In this document: in pieces, positions 44,103-52,818 of the stretch
Layout of the letters: each line of letters starts with the position of its first letter
Position numbering within the stretch: the first letter of the stretch is position 1
From: an uncultured Nitrospira sp.
GTDB taxonomy: Bacteria; Nitrospirota; Nitrospiria; Nitrospirales; Nitrospiraceae
Assembly (NCBI GenBank): GCA_902500995.1
Contig: CABVSR010000004.1
Location: forward strand, 157,603-221,602
Direction of reading: 5' to 3'
Length of the DNA: 64,000 nt
Notes under the pieces: generated by a model
Databases searched by the model: none
Told to the model about the DNA's origin: nothing
What the model saw: the letters and a program-made list of their open reading frames with translations, nothing else
Position numbers and translations under genes: made by a program

Positions 44103-45526
44103 TGCTGCATTCACTCGACAGCCCCAGGGCTCCGGCTCAAGCGGCTTCTGCGCGACGCGCCGACGCGCCGGCGGCGGCGACCGCCTATCCTCTCGTCAAC
44201 CACCATGACCTGGCCACCCCGATTGCCTGGCGCCGTGACCGCGTCCACTCCGTGGAAGAATTCCTCTGTGCCGCACAACGCCTGGCTGTCTCGCTGCCCC
44301 GCGCGCGCTTCGCGATCAACCTGTGCCGGGACCGTTACCACTTTGCGGTGGGATTTGCAGCCGCCCTGCTGGCGCGGCAGATTAGTCTGCTGCCGACGTA
44401 CCGGGCCGCAGAACCTCTCCAGCAATTGGCGCGCCGATATCCGGGTGCCTACTTGCTCACCGATCAGGATGAAGGGGAGACGTCGATTCCCCGCTTCTGC
44501 TTCGACGGCGAGACCTCCACGGAATCGAGTCCCGCGGAGATTCCCGTGATTCCAGCCGATCGGATTGCCGCCATTGCCTTTACCTCAGGCAGCAGCGGCT
44601 TCCCGCAAGCTCACGCAAAAAGTTGGGGTTCCCTGGTGACGGGCGCGCAGGCCCTGGGACGGCAATTCGATCTCACGCACTCCGCTTCGCGAACCGCGGT
44701 GGGCACCGTCCCTGCGCAACACATGTATGGCTTGGAAACCACGATCATGCTGCCGCTTCAGTGGGGGTGGACTCTGCATGCCGGCCATTCGATCCTGCCC
44801 GCGGATATTCGCGCCGACCTGGAGCATCTGGAGTCGCCCGCCTGGCTGATGACGACACCATTTCACCTGAAGGCGTTGCTCAGCGAGCGGAGGAGGCTAT
44901 CGGGCCTGGAGGGGATCATCTCAGCCACGATGCCCTTGGATCGCTCGGTCGCGCTCGGCGCCGAACGGGAATGGCACGTGCCGGTCCATGAGATCTACGG
45001 ATGCACGGAAGGCGGGATGCTTGCGTCGCGTCGCACCACCGCCGGCGAGGCCTGGACTCTGTGTCACGATTTGCGGATGCGGCACTCCGGGGAGACCGCC
45101 TGGGTCATGGGCGGGCATGTGGGAGCCTGGCTCCAGCTCGCAGACCGCATCAAACTGCGCAACCAGCGGCAATTTCTCCTGCTGGGACCGAACCAGGACC
45201 TGGTGAAGGTCGCGGGGAAACGCGCCTCTTTGACGGCCCTCAACGAAGCCCTGAACCGCATACCAGGCGTAGTGGACGGCACGTTTTACCGCCCTGATCC
45301 GGGACCGGCAGGCAACGGCCGCTTGCGGGCCTTTGCCGTAGCTCCCGGCCTGACCCGCGCGGCGATTCTGGCCGAACTCCGGACGCGCATCGATCCGGTG
45401 TTCCTCCCCCGCCCCTTGTACCTGGTGGACGCCCTGCCGCGGAACCAGACCGGCAAACTGCCGCACGAACAATTGAAGACCTTCGCCCTGCACATCATGC
45501 ACCCTCAACGGCAGGCGCACGAGTAA
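44102..45526 (+). CDS. AMP-dependent acyl-ACP ligase, ApeH-like
   Basis: 474 residues, shorter than the 520-600 of acyl-CoA synthetases but normal for ApeH-type ligases. Adenylate-forming motif 'AFTSGSSGFPQAHAKSW' and later 'EIYGCTEGGMLASR' (A5-type acceptor loop), then a truncated C-terminal subdomain ending with 'ALPRNQTGKLPHEQLKTF', whose Lys in GKL is the expected adenylation lysine. It should load a starter acid (often an aromatic acid in aryl polyenes) onto the ACP encoded just upstream. Start ATG overlaps the ACP stop. No ammonia lyase to make an aromatic starter is found in the window. Confidence 0.9.
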   Translation: MLHSLDSPRAPAQAASARRADAPAAATAYPLVNHHDLATPIAWRRDRVHSVEEFLCAAQRLAVSLPRARFAINLCRDRYHFAVGFAAALLARQISLLPTYRAAEPLQQLARRYPGAYLLTDQDEGETSIPRFCFDGETSTESSPAEIPVIPADRIAAIAFTSGSSGFPQAHAKSWGSLVTGAQALGRQFDLTHSASRTAVGTVPAQHMYGLETTIMLPLQWGWTLHAGHSILPADIRADLEHLESPAWLMTTPFHLKALLSERRRLSGLEGIISATMPLDRSVALGAEREWHVPVHEIYGCTEGGMLASRRTTAGEAWTLCHDLRMRHSGETAWVMGGHVGAWLQLADRIKLRNQRQFLLLGPNQDLVKVAGKRASLTALNEALNRIPGVVDGTFYRPDPGPAGNGRLRAFAVAPGLTRAAILAELRTRIDPVFLPRPLYLVDALPRNQTGKLPHEQLKTFALHIMHPQRQAHE

Positions 45527-45529
45527 CGC

Positions 45530-45853
45530 ATGGGCCAAGAGAGGCAGCGACAGATCCAGCCGGATCACCCGGCTCTGGCCGGACATTTTCCCGGCAATCC
45601 TTTGGTTCCGGGCGCTCTGTTGTTGACGGAGTTGCTGGACATGCTGGAACAAGACGGCTGCTTGGAACGCGGTCCCGTGACATTGACCTCGGTGAAATTC
45701 ATGCGACCACTTCGGCCTGGAGAGCCCTTTACGGTGCGCTGGCAGAACTTGTCCGATCAGAACATCGCCTTTGCCGTGACACGCGATGAGGACAGGATCG
45801 CGACGGGGACGGTCCGCAAGACGGCGGCCCCTGCGAGGCAGGCCGGATCATGA
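45530..45853 (+). CDS. FabZ-like hotdog dehydratase, ApeI-like
   Basis: 107 residues, 3 bases after the ligase stop. Hotdog-fold signature 'HPALAGHFPGNPLVPGALLL' with the catalytic-type His19 in GHFPG. The conserved Glu that in FabZ lies 14 residues later is a Thr here, with Glu at the next position (34), so activity may differ or depend on a partner subunit. In aryl-polyene systems ApeI pairs with ApeP as a heterodimeric 3-hydroxyacyl-ACP dehydratase; the second subunit is encoded at 51626-52099. The stop overlaps the next start (ATGA). Confidence 0.85.
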   Translation: MGQERQRQIQPDHPALAGHFPGNPLVPGALLLTELLDMLEQDGCLERGPVTLTSVKFMRPLRPGEPFTVRWQNLSDQNIAFAVTRDEDRIATGTVRKTAAPARQAGS

Positions 45854-46764
45854 GCAGTGCCTGGCGGCATCAGCCTGAACGAGGGAGTCCGGGACTGATG
45901 CGGCTCCTGGTCTTCATCACGCTCTGGGCGGGACGCCCGGTGGCGCGCGGTCTGCTCTACCCGATCTGTTCCTATTTCCTCCTCTTTTCCGGCGGCGCCC
46001 AACGGACTTCGCGCGAATACTTGCGGCGGATTTTGCAACGGCCCCCGTCCTGGAAAGATGTCTTCCGGCATTTCCATGCCTTTGCTTCGACCATTCATGA
46101 TCGGGTGTACCTGCTCTCGGGACGCCATCGCTACTTCGACATCCGGACCGAAGGCGCGGCGGCCCTGCAGGCCGTGCTGGCGCAGAAGCGCGGCTGCATT
46201 TTGCTGGGCTCTCATCTCGGGAGCTTCGAGGTCCTCCGCGCCCAGGGCATGTTCGACCATAACCTGCCGATTACGGTGATCATGCACGAAGCGGCGGCCT
46301 CCAATCTGAATGGGGTGCTGCACGGCCTCCGACCTGAGATCCGGGACCGGATCATTCCCCCCGGTACCGCGGACACCATGCTGGCGGTCAAGGAGCGCCT
46401 GGAGCGAGGGGAAATCGTCGGCATTCTGGGCGACCGGCTGTTCAATGAGGAAAAGGGCATGGCCTGCGAGTTCCTGGGCCAGTCGAGAAGGTTCCCGGAA
46501 GGGCCGTTTCTGCTTGCCGCTCTGCTGCAGGTCCCGATCGTGCTGTTTTTCGGTCTGTACCAGGGAGGCCGCCGGTACAACCTGTATTTCGAGCCGCTGG
46601 TCGATCATATCGAGATGAGCAGCGACCGCCGATCGGACATGCTGCGACCCTGGATCGAGCGCTACGTCAGCCGCTTGGAACATTATTGCCGACTGTCTCC
46701 GTATAACTGGTTCAACTTTTATGAGCTCGCCGAGCACGCTCGCCCATCTCGTCCTGCTGTGTAG
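45850..46764 (+). CDS. LpxL/HtrB-family acyltransferase
   Basis: 304 residues with an N-terminal hydrophobic anchor (about residues 17-42) and the acyltransferase core: 'ILLGSHLGSFEVLRAQG' supplies the H-x4-E/D catalytic pair, 'IVGILGDRLFNEEKGMACEF' and 'FLGQSRRFPEGPFLLAALLQ' the later lipid-A acyltransferase blocks. It would move the finished acyl chain from ACP to a lipid or sugar acceptor at the inner membrane, as ApeD/ApeJ-type proteins do. It overlaps the LolA-like gene by 44 bases in another frame, unusual in this otherwise 4-base-overlap operon. Confidence 0.9.
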   Translation: MSSAWRHQPERGSPGLMRLLVFITLWAGRPVARGLLYPICSYFLLFSGGAQRTSREYLRRILQRPPSWKDVFRHFHAFASTIHDRVYLLSGRHRYFDIRTEGAAALQAVLAQKRGCILLGSHLGSFEVLRAQGMFDHNLPITVIMHEAAASNLNGVLHGLRPEIRDRIIPPGTADTMLAVKERLERGEIVGILGDRLFNEEKGMACEFLGQSRRFPEGPFLLAALLQVPIVLFFGLYQGGRRYNLYFEPLVDHIEMSSDRRSDMLRPWIERYVSRLEHYCRLSPYNWFNFYELAEHARPSRPAV

Positions 46765-47320
46765 CCTGCTGACCTGGCTACCGGCTGCCGCCGATCCCGG
46801 GATCGACGCGGCGCCGTTCGACGTGCCCGGATTGATGGAACTCCTGGCGCAGGTGGCATCGCGCAAGGACCATTTCACCGAAACGAAGACCCTTGCCATG
46901 CTGACTCAACCGGTGGTCCTCAAAGGCACCCTGGCCTATGTCCGCCCGGATCGTGTCGAGAAACATGTCACCTCGCCCTATGCTGAAGATCTGGTCGTGC
47001 AAGGCGACCGGCTGACCCTGACCTCTGCCAAAGGCACGAAACAGATTGCCGTCGAAAACCATCCGTTGATTCGCTCGTTCATCGAAGCGATCCGGGCCAG
47101 CCTGGCGGGGGAACTCGCTGTCTTGCGGCGGCTGTATCACATCAAGTTCCAGGGCACTCGCCGGCAGTGGGAGCTTACGTTGCGCCCGCTGGAGGCGCAG
47201 GCGGCGGAATATCTGACCTCGATCACCCTGCGCGGAGAGGGCGATCGTTTGACGGCGGTCGACATACGGGAAACCGGAGGAGACCGGTCCGTAATGGAGA
47301 TCGATGGGCCGGTCTCGTGA
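46721..47320 (+). CDS. LolA-like outer-membrane lipid carrier protein, ApeL-like
   Basis: 199 residues, signal peptide ending near 'WLPAAADP'. LolA-related fold: 'LAQVASRKDHFTETKTLAML' followed by 'LKGTLAYVRPDRVEKHV', the region where LolA binds lipoprotein acyl chains, then alternating strands. The ATG at 46721 lies within the acyltransferase gene; no better start occurs before the signal peptide. In aryl-polyene loci such a LolA-like protein works with an MMPL/RND exporter to deliver the product to the outer membrane; here the exporter is the next gene, overlapping by GTGA. Confidence 0.88.
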   Translation: MSSPSTLAHLVLLCSLLTWLPAAADPGIDAAPFDVPGLMELLAQVASRKDHFTETKTLAMLTQPVVLKGTLAYVRPDRVEKHVTSPYAEDLVVQGDRLTLTSAKGTKQIAVENHPLIRSFIEAIRASLAGELAVLRRLYHIKFQGTRRQWELTLRPLEAQAAEYLTSITLRGEGDRLTAVDIRETGGDRSVMEIDGPVS

Positions 47321-49641
47321 CCCTGCATGCCCGGCCGGCCCTGCTGCTCTGGATCCTGCTGCTGTTCGTCAGCGGAGGCATCCTGGCCAACATGACGATG
47401 ACCACCGACTTGACCGCCTTGCTGCCGCGGTTTGCCGACCACCGGCAGGAACTGCTGGTCTCACAACTCCGGGATGGCGTGGCGGCGCGGCTGATTCTGA
47501 TCGGCCTGTCGGGTGCCGAGACGGAGGCGCTGGCCCAGGCCAGTCGAACCGTTGCGCGGAAACTGCGAGACGACACGGAGATGTTTGCCTCGGTGCACAA
47601 CGGAGATCCGGCTGACTTTACGGTCGTGCAGGACGTGCTGATGCGCCACCGGTATCTGATGAGTTCTGCCGTGACCCCGGAACATTTCACCCCGGCGGCC
47701 TTACGCGAGGCCTTGGAAAGGCAACTGCAACTCCTTACCTCCCCGGCCGGTGCGCTGACGAAGGCGGCCTTGCCGGCGGACCCCACCGGAGAAGTCGCCC
47801 ATATCTTGTCCGCCCTCGCGCCGGGTGAAGGACCGTCGATGCGCCATGGCGTCTGGTTCTCCAGCGACGGCACGAGGGCCTTGCTCGTGGCCGAGACCAG
47901 CGCACCCGGGTTTGCCATGGATGAACAAGAGGCGGCGGTGAAGGCGGTGCGGACAGCATTTGCCTCATCCGGGCTGCCCGAAAGCGCCGGGCTGGTGATG
48001 ACGGGTCCCGGCGTCTTCGCGGTTGAGTCCCGGGCGACGATCCAGCGCGACGCCTGGCGACTGTCTCTGATCGCCGTCGCAATTGTGACGGTGATCCTGT
48101 TCAGCGTCTACCGATCGGTGACGCCGCTCTTGCTGAGTCTGCTGCCCGTCTTGACCGGATTGCTCGCCGGAGTCGCCGCCGTTCAAACCTGGTTCGGGTT
48201 CGTCCACGGCATCACACTCGGCTTCGGCGCGACGCTCATCGGCGAAGCGGTCGATTACCCCGCCTACGTCTTCACGCAAGCCGTCGCGGGAGAACGGCTC
48301 CAGCAGACCTTGTCGCGCGTCTGGCCCACGCTCAAGCTGGCGGTCCTGACCACTGTCTTCGGCGCCCTGAGCCTGTTGGGTTCCAGTATCACCGGCCTGT
48401 CGCAACTGGGTGTGTTGGCCTTCGTAGGCGTGCTCGTGGCCGGATTCGTGACGCGCTGGATTCTTCCCGCCCTGCCGCCGGGAGTCATCCGTTCGACGCC
48501 GCATCAAGTCCTTCCCCTGACATGGCTGCCCGCTCTGCTCTCCCTCCATCGCGCGCGCTGGATCATGTGGGTCGCGGCCGCTCTCGCCCTCACCATATTG
48601 ACCCTGCGCCATGAGGTTCTCTGGGACAACGATCTCGCCAATTTGAGTCCGATCGCCTCGCCCTCGAAGGCGCTCGATGAACAACTGCGGAAAGACCTGG
48701 GCGCGCCGGACGTCCGGTATGTGGTGACCATCGAGGGCGCGAGCAAGGAAGAGGTGTTGCAACGCAGCGAAGCGGCCGAATCGCTCCTGCGCCGGATGGT
48801 GGATGACGGACTGCTGGCGGGCTTTGAACTGCCGAGCCTGTACCTGCCGTCGGATCGTACCCAGCAGAGCCGGCAAGCCGCGCTCCCTTCCTCCGATGTG
48901 CTGGCTGCGTCATTGGCTCAAACGGTGAAGGGGCTACCCTTCCGGGAAGGCCTCTTCCAGCCGTTTCTGCACGATGTCGAAGCCGCCCGCATGAGCCAGT
49001 TGATGGACATCGTCAACCTTCAACAGACCCCCTTCTTTCTCAAAGTCCGGTCGCTGCTGGTGCGGACCGGTGACGCATGGGCCGGGCTTGTCCCGCTGCG
49101 CAATGTGACCAATGCCTCCGCCCTGGCCGATCGGATCACGCGGGAGGCAGGACCGGGACTCACCTTTCTCGATCTGAAATCAGAAGCGGGGCGATTGGTG
49201 AACGGCTACCGGCATGAATCGTTCCGGTTGACGGCTATCGGGCTCGTCGCGATGACAGTCCTTCTCTGGTGGGGATTGCGCGACGCAGCCCTGGTGGGCC
49301 GCGTGCTGGTCCCGCCGCTGCTGGCTATCCTCTTTGTCGTCACCTTCCTCACCCTGGTCGGCGAACGCCTCTCCCTGTTTCACCTGGTGTCCCTCCTGCT
49401 GGTGTTGGGGATCGGGCTCAATTACGCGCTCTTTTTCAACCGGCCCTTTGTCGATGACGAAGAACAACGGCGGACCTGGCTCTCGCTCACCGTCTGCATG
49501 TTGGCCACCCTGTCGGCCTTCGGCGCCTTGGCCTTTTCCCGCACACCCGTCCTCCATGCCATCGGCCTCACCGTGGCGCTCGGCGCTGCTGGGTCCTTGC
49601 TCATGGCGGCAATCCTCGGCCGGCAGCAGGTGTCCCGATGA
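47317..49641 (+). CDS. MMPL/RND-type exporter, ApeM-like
   Basis: 774 residues from GTG 47317, overlapping the LolA-like stop by 4 bases; the frame is open from 47167 but that part is antisense to sense in another frame and lacks a membrane start. Two symmetrical halves, each one transmembrane helix, a large periplasmic loop and five helices: 'PALLLWILLLFVSGGILAN', loop, 'LTGLLAGVAAVQTWFGFVHG', then 'WIMWVAAALALTILTL', loop, 'LLLVLGIGLNYALFFNRPFV'. Typical of MMPL transporters moving lipids or polyene-lipids from the inner membrane outward. Position between LolA-like and ketosynthase genes matches apeM. Confidence 0.93.
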   Translation: MTLHARPALLLWILLLFVSGGILANMTMTTDLTALLPRFADHRQELLVSQLRDGVAARLILIGLSGAETEALAQASRTVARKLRDDTEMFASVHNGDPADFTVVQDVLMRHRYLMSSAVTPEHFTPAALREALERQLQLLTSPAGALTKAALPADPTGEVAHILSALAPGEGPSMRHGVWFSSDGTRALLVAETSAPGFAMDEQEAAVKAVRTAFASSGLPESAGLVMTGPGVFAVESRATIQRDAWRLSLIAVAIVTVILFSVYRSVTPLLLSLLPVLTGLLAGVAAVQTWFGFVHGITLGFGATLIGEAVDYPAYVFTQAVAGERLQQTLSRVWPTLKLAVLTTVFGALSLLGSSITGLSQLGVLAFVGVLVAGFVTRWILPALPPGVIRSTPHQVLPLTWLPALLSLHRARWIMWVAAALALTILTLRHEVLWDNDLANLSPIASPSKALDEQLRKDLGAPDVRYVVTIEGASKEEVLQRSEAAESLLRRMVDDGLLAGFELPSLYLPSDRTQQSRQAALPSSDVLAASLAQTVKGLPFREGLFQPFLHDVEAARMSQLMDIVNLQQTPFFLKVRSLLVRTGDAWAGLVPLRNVTNASALADRITREAGPGLTFLDLKSEAGRLVNGYRHESFRLTAIGLVAMTVLLWWGLRDAALVGRVLVPPLLAILFVVTFLTLVGERLSLFHLVSLLLVLGIGLNYALFFNRPFVDDEEQRRTWLSLTVCMLATLSAFGALAFSRTPVLHAIGLTVALGAAGSLLMAAILGRQQVSR

Positions 49642-50828
49642 TGGCGCCGCTCGCCATCACGGCGATGGCCACGGCCAACCCGCTCGGATTGGGCCTTGCG
49701 GCGACGTGGCATGCCCTGCGCGCTGAGCGGCAGGTCCTGCAGCCCAATGACTTTGAAGATGCGGGGATCAACACCTGGATCGGGCGGGTCGCGGACCTTG
49801 ACCACGAACGGATCACCGGGGAGCTGGCCGACTTCGACTGCCGCAATAATCGATTGGCGTTGCTCGGATTGCGGCAGGATGGTTTCGAACAGGCGGTCGC
49901 GGCAGCGCGCGCCCGTTACGGTCCTGATCGCATCGGCGTGCTGATCGGCACGACGACATCGGGCATCCTCGAAACCGAATTGGCCTACCGGCGCCGCACG
50001 CCCGCCGGGGGCTTCTTGCCGCCGGCGGTTCGCTATCGCCACACCCAGAACTTATTTTCCGTCAGCGACGTCGTGCGGCGCCAACTCAGGCTCACCGGGC
50101 CGGTGGCGTCGATTTCGACAGCCTGCTCTTCCAGCGCAAAGGTGTTTGCCAGCGCCTCGCGCTGGCTGGCGGCGGGACTCTGCGACGCCGTCGTCGTGGG
50201 CGGCGTGGACAGTCTGTGTTTCATGACGCTGTACGGCTTTGCCTCGTTGGGCCTGTTATCCGATCGTCCTTGCCGTCCCTGCGACGTGAACCGCGACGGC
50301 CTCTCGATCGGCGAAGCGGCTGGCTTCATGCTACTGGAGCGCAAGGGGCCCGACGATGGAGCCTTGCGCCTCCTCGGCTACGGAGAAAGTAGCGACGCGC
50401 ACCACATGTCTACGCCGCATCCGGAAGGGCGGGGCGCCGCCCTGGCCATGGCACGCGCGCTGGACCGGGCGGAGTTAAAACCGATCGACATCGATTACAT
50501 CAATCTTCATGGCACCGGCACCCCGGCCAACGACCTCGCCGAAGATTGCGCCATCCGTCAGATATTCGGCGTGAACACGCCCTGCAGTTCGACCAAGGAG
50601 AGGACCGGCCATACGCTCGGCGCCGCCGGCATCACTGAAGCGATGGTCTCCCTCCTCTGCCTGCGGCAGGACTTCATTCCCGGCATGGTCCGCATTGAAC
50701 GGCCGGACCCGCAACTGCAAAGTCACATGGTCTTGCGCAGCGAATTCCGGCCGCTGCGCGCAGTCGTCAGTAATTCATTCGGGTTCGGCGGCAGCAACTG
50801 CAGCCTGATCTTTGGGAAGCGGCCATGA
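49638..50828 (+). CDS. Beta-ketoacyl-ACP synthase, ApeO-like
   Basis: 396-residue KAS I/II-type condensing enzyme, with full catalytic triad: Cys163 in 'SISTACSSSAKVFASA', His291 in 'DYINLHGTGTPANDLAE' and His325 in 'KERTGHTLGAAGITEA'. N-terminal 'ITAMATANPLGLGLAATW' is shorter than in FabF. Overlaps the exporter gene (ATGA) and the next, chain-length-factor-like gene (ATGA), so subunits are probably made in equal amount. Performs the malonyl-ACP condensation in polyene chain elongation, with the partner at 50825-51622 setting length, as with ApeO/ApeC. Confidence 0.93.
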   Translation: MMAPLAITAMATANPLGLGLAATWHALRAERQVLQPNDFEDAGINTWIGRVADLDHERITGELADFDCRNNRLALLGLRQDGFEQAVAAARARYGPDRIGVLIGTTTSGILETELAYRRRTPAGGFLPPAVRYRHTQNLFSVSDVVRRQLRLTGPVASISTACSSSAKVFASASRWLAAGLCDAVVVGGVDSLCFMTLYGFASLGLLSDRPCRPCDVNRDGLSIGEAAGFMLLERKGPDDGALRLLGYGESSDAHHMSTPHPEGRGAALAMARALDRAELKPIDIDYINLHGTGTPANDLAEDCAIRQIFGVNTPCSSTKERTGHTLGAAGITEAMVSLLCLRQDFIPGMVRIERPDPQLQSHMVLRSEFRPLRAVVSNSFGFGGSNCSLIFGKRP

Positions 50829-51622
50829 TGCAGATCTGGATCATCGGCATCGGGATCGCCGGACCGGGCCTGGACGGATGGGCCGCCGCCCGGCCGATCC
50901 TGGCCGGCGAGAACGAATACCGGCTGACGCCGCTTGCTCCGGCCGTTCCGCATCTGTTGTCCGCGGCCGAGCGCCGCCGCTGCAGCCAGTCCGGACGCCT
51001 CGCGATGGCGGCGGCGCAGGACGCATTGCTCGGGGGAAACATACAAGGGGACGCGATCGCCACAGTCTTTGCATCTTCGGACGGAGACGGAGCGATCACA
51101 CAGGAAATTTGTGAATCGCTGGCCGGCGCTGCGCGGGACGTGTCGCCGACCTCGTTTCACAACTCCGTGTACAATGCTCCGGCCGGCTACTGGAGCATCG
51201 CAACCCGTTCGCAACTGTCGTCGACCAGTGTCTGCGCATACGATGCCTCATTTGCCGCCGGACTTCTCGAAGCCGCCACCTATGCGACCGTCGAGCAGGC
51301 TCCGGTGATGCTGGTCGCATCGGATCTCCCCTTTCCCCCTCCCCTGCATGACATCCGACCAGTGGCTGAGAGTTTTGCCGTCGCGATCTTGATGGCGCCG
51401 GAAAACCGGCCCGGGGCGCTCATGCGCTGCGAGATCGGGCTGGCGCCGCATCAGAGGGTCACAGCGTTTCCTGACGCCATTCCTGCCGGCCTGCGCAGCA
51501 ACCCGGCGGCAAGGAGTCTGCCCTTGCTGGCAGTGCTGGCCCGCCGGTGCGACGACAGCGTGCGCCTCGACTACACGGACGAGACCGATCTCGTTGTGCA
51601 TTGCCGACCCCAGGGAACGTAA
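50825..51622 (+). CDS. Ketosynthase-like chain-length-factor homologue, ApeC-like
   Basis: 265 residues, about two thirds of a ketosynthase, matching the 'Ketoacyl-synt_2' type found in aryl-polyene clusters. Visible KS-fold parts: 'ATVFASSDGDGAITQEICES', 'PTSFHNSVYNAPAGYWSIAT' and 'SSTSVCAYDASFAAGLLEAA'. The His-containing C-terminal motifs of a true KS are missing, so it should be non-catalytic and act as heterodimer partner of the preceding ketosynthase. ATGA overlap with that gene supports 1:1 synthesis. Confidence 0.87.
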   Translation: MMQIWIIGIGIAGPGLDGWAAARPILAGENEYRLTPLAPAVPHLLSAAERRRCSQSGRLAMAAAQDALLGGNIQGDAIATVFASSDGDGAITQEICESLAGAARDVSPTSFHNSVYNAPAGYWSIATRSQLSSTSVCAYDASFAAGLLEAATYATVEQAPVMLVASDLPFPPPLHDIRPVAESFAVAILMAPENRPGALMRCEIGLAPHQRVTAFPDAIPAGLRSNPAARSLPLLAVLARRCDDSVRLDYTDETDLVVHCRPQGT

Positions 51623-51625
51623 CCA

Positions 51626-52099
51626 ATGGATCTCTCCTGTGACGACATCTCCCGGCTGGTTCCCCACAGCGGCGCCATGTGCCTGCTCGACGGGGTGGAC
51701 GAATGGGACGAAGACCATATCGTCTGCCGCGCCATCAGCCACCGTCGGCCGGACAACCCCTTGCGCGACAAGAGCGGCCTCCGCGCCGTCTGCGCCATCG
51801 AATATGCCGCACAGGCCATTGCCGCCCATGCCACCCTCCTTGGAATGGCACATGGCCACCGCGCAACGGACGGTGTCCTGGCCTCTGTCCGCGAGGTCAC
51901 GACGACGTTGTCGCATGTGGATGGGCTCAAGGGCGCGCTGACAATCGTGGCCAGGCTTCAATTGAGCCATCCGCAGGGCCGCATGTACGACGTGGAGGTG
52001 ACCGGAGATGGACGGACGGTGCTGACCGGCCGGCTTTCCGTGATGCTCCAGGACGTTTCCGACGAGGCTCGCCCCGTCCCGCATGAAGGAGCCGCATGA
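51626..52099 (+). CDS. Hotdog-fold 3-hydroxyacyl-ACP dehydratase, ApeP-like
   Basis: 157 residues, 3 bases after the previous stop. ApeP/FabA-like start 'ISRLVPHSGAMCLLDGVDEW' with the His14 expected in this family and central helix 'VCAIEYAAQAIAAHATLLG' supplying an acidic residue. Probable second subunit of the heterodimeric dehydratase with the small protein at 45530-45853. Removes water from the 3-hydroxyacyl-ACP made by the ketoreductase, giving the trans double bond retained in polyenes. Its stop overlaps the ketoreductase start (ATGA). Confidence 0.87.
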   Translation: MDLSCDDISRLVPHSGAMCLLDGVDEWDEDHIVCRAISHRRPDNPLRDKSGLRAVCAIEYAAQAIAAHATLLGMAHGHRATDGVLASVREVTTTLSHVDGLKGALTIVARLQLSHPQGRMYDVEVTGDGRTVLTGRLSVMLQDVSDEARPVPHEGAA

Positions 52100-52818
52100 G
52101 CAAGCGCGCGCTGGTCACCGGAGGCAGCGGCGGCATCGGGCGCGCCATCTGTCAGGCGTTGGGTGCCACCGGGTTCGAAGTGATGGTCCACGGTTGCCAC
52201 CATATGGACCGGGCGGAAGCCGTCGCCCAAGCCATCCGTGACCAGGGCGGCAAGGCGGAAGCCCTCTGCTTCGATGTCACGGACGCCGAGCAAACCCGTC
52301 TCGTGTTGGAGCGCCTACAACCGGCCGGTCCCATTCAGGTCCTGGTCAACAATGCCGGCCTGTATGATGACGCGCCGATGGCAGGCATGACCGGCGACCA
52401 GTGGCAAAGAGTGATCGGTGTGTCGCTGAACGGATTTTTCAATGTGACGCAGCCGCTCCTGTTGCCCATGATCCAGACGCGGTGGGGGCGCATCGTCACG
52501 ATCACGTCCATCAGCGGTCTGATCGGCAATCGCGGCCAGGTGAATTATGCCGCCGCCAAAGCCGGACTCCATGGCGCCACGAAAGCCCTGGCGTTGGAGC
52601 TGGCGTCGCGTCACATCACGGTCAATGCCGTGGCCCCGGGCATTATTTCCACCGCCGCGACCAAGGACACATTCAGTGCGGACGCCATCGACCGGCTGGT
52701 TCCCATGAAACGCGCCGGCACAGTGGAGGAAGTGGCCGCTCTCGTGTCGTTCCTCGTGTCCGATTCGGCCGCCTATATTTCCGGCCAGATCCTCTCCGTG
52801 AACGGAGCCCAGGCATGA
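52096..52818 (+). CDS. fabG: 3-oxoacyl-ACP reductase (FabG family), ApeQ-like
   Basis: 240-residue short-chain dehydrogenase. NAD(P)-binding 'VTGGSGGIGRAICQALG', 'LVNNAGLYDD', the catalytic Ser in 'ITSISGLIGNRGQ' and Tyr-x3-Lys in 'VNYAAAKAGLHG', closing with 'FLVSDSAAYISGQILSVNGA'. All FabG motifs are complete. Reduces the 3-ketoacyl-ACP to the 3-hydroxy form before dehydration. Overlaps both neighbours by ATGA. The symbol reflects family; in context apeQ would be the functional name. Confidence 0.94.
   Translation: MSKRALVTGGSGGIGRAICQALGATGFEVMVHGCHHMDRAEAVAQAIRDQGGKAEALCFDVTDAEQTRLVLERLQPAGPIQVLVNNAGLYDDAPMAGMTGDQWQRVIGVSLNGFFNVTQPLLLPMIQTRWGRIVTITSISGLIGNRGQVNYAAAKAGLHGATKALALELASRHITVNAVAPGIISTAATKDTFSADAIDRLVPMKRAGTVEEVAALVSFLVSDSAAYISGQILSVNGAQA

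Noticed and set aside
47167..47316. Longer N-terminus for the MMPL exporter
   Set aside because: These codons overlap the LolA-like gene in another frame and encode no membrane helix; GTG 47317 overlapping the stop fits the operon style.
52401..52814. Longer N-terminus for the glycosyltransferase fusion
   Set aside because: It is a frame-shifted shadow of fabG; the GT2 fold begins at ATG 52815.
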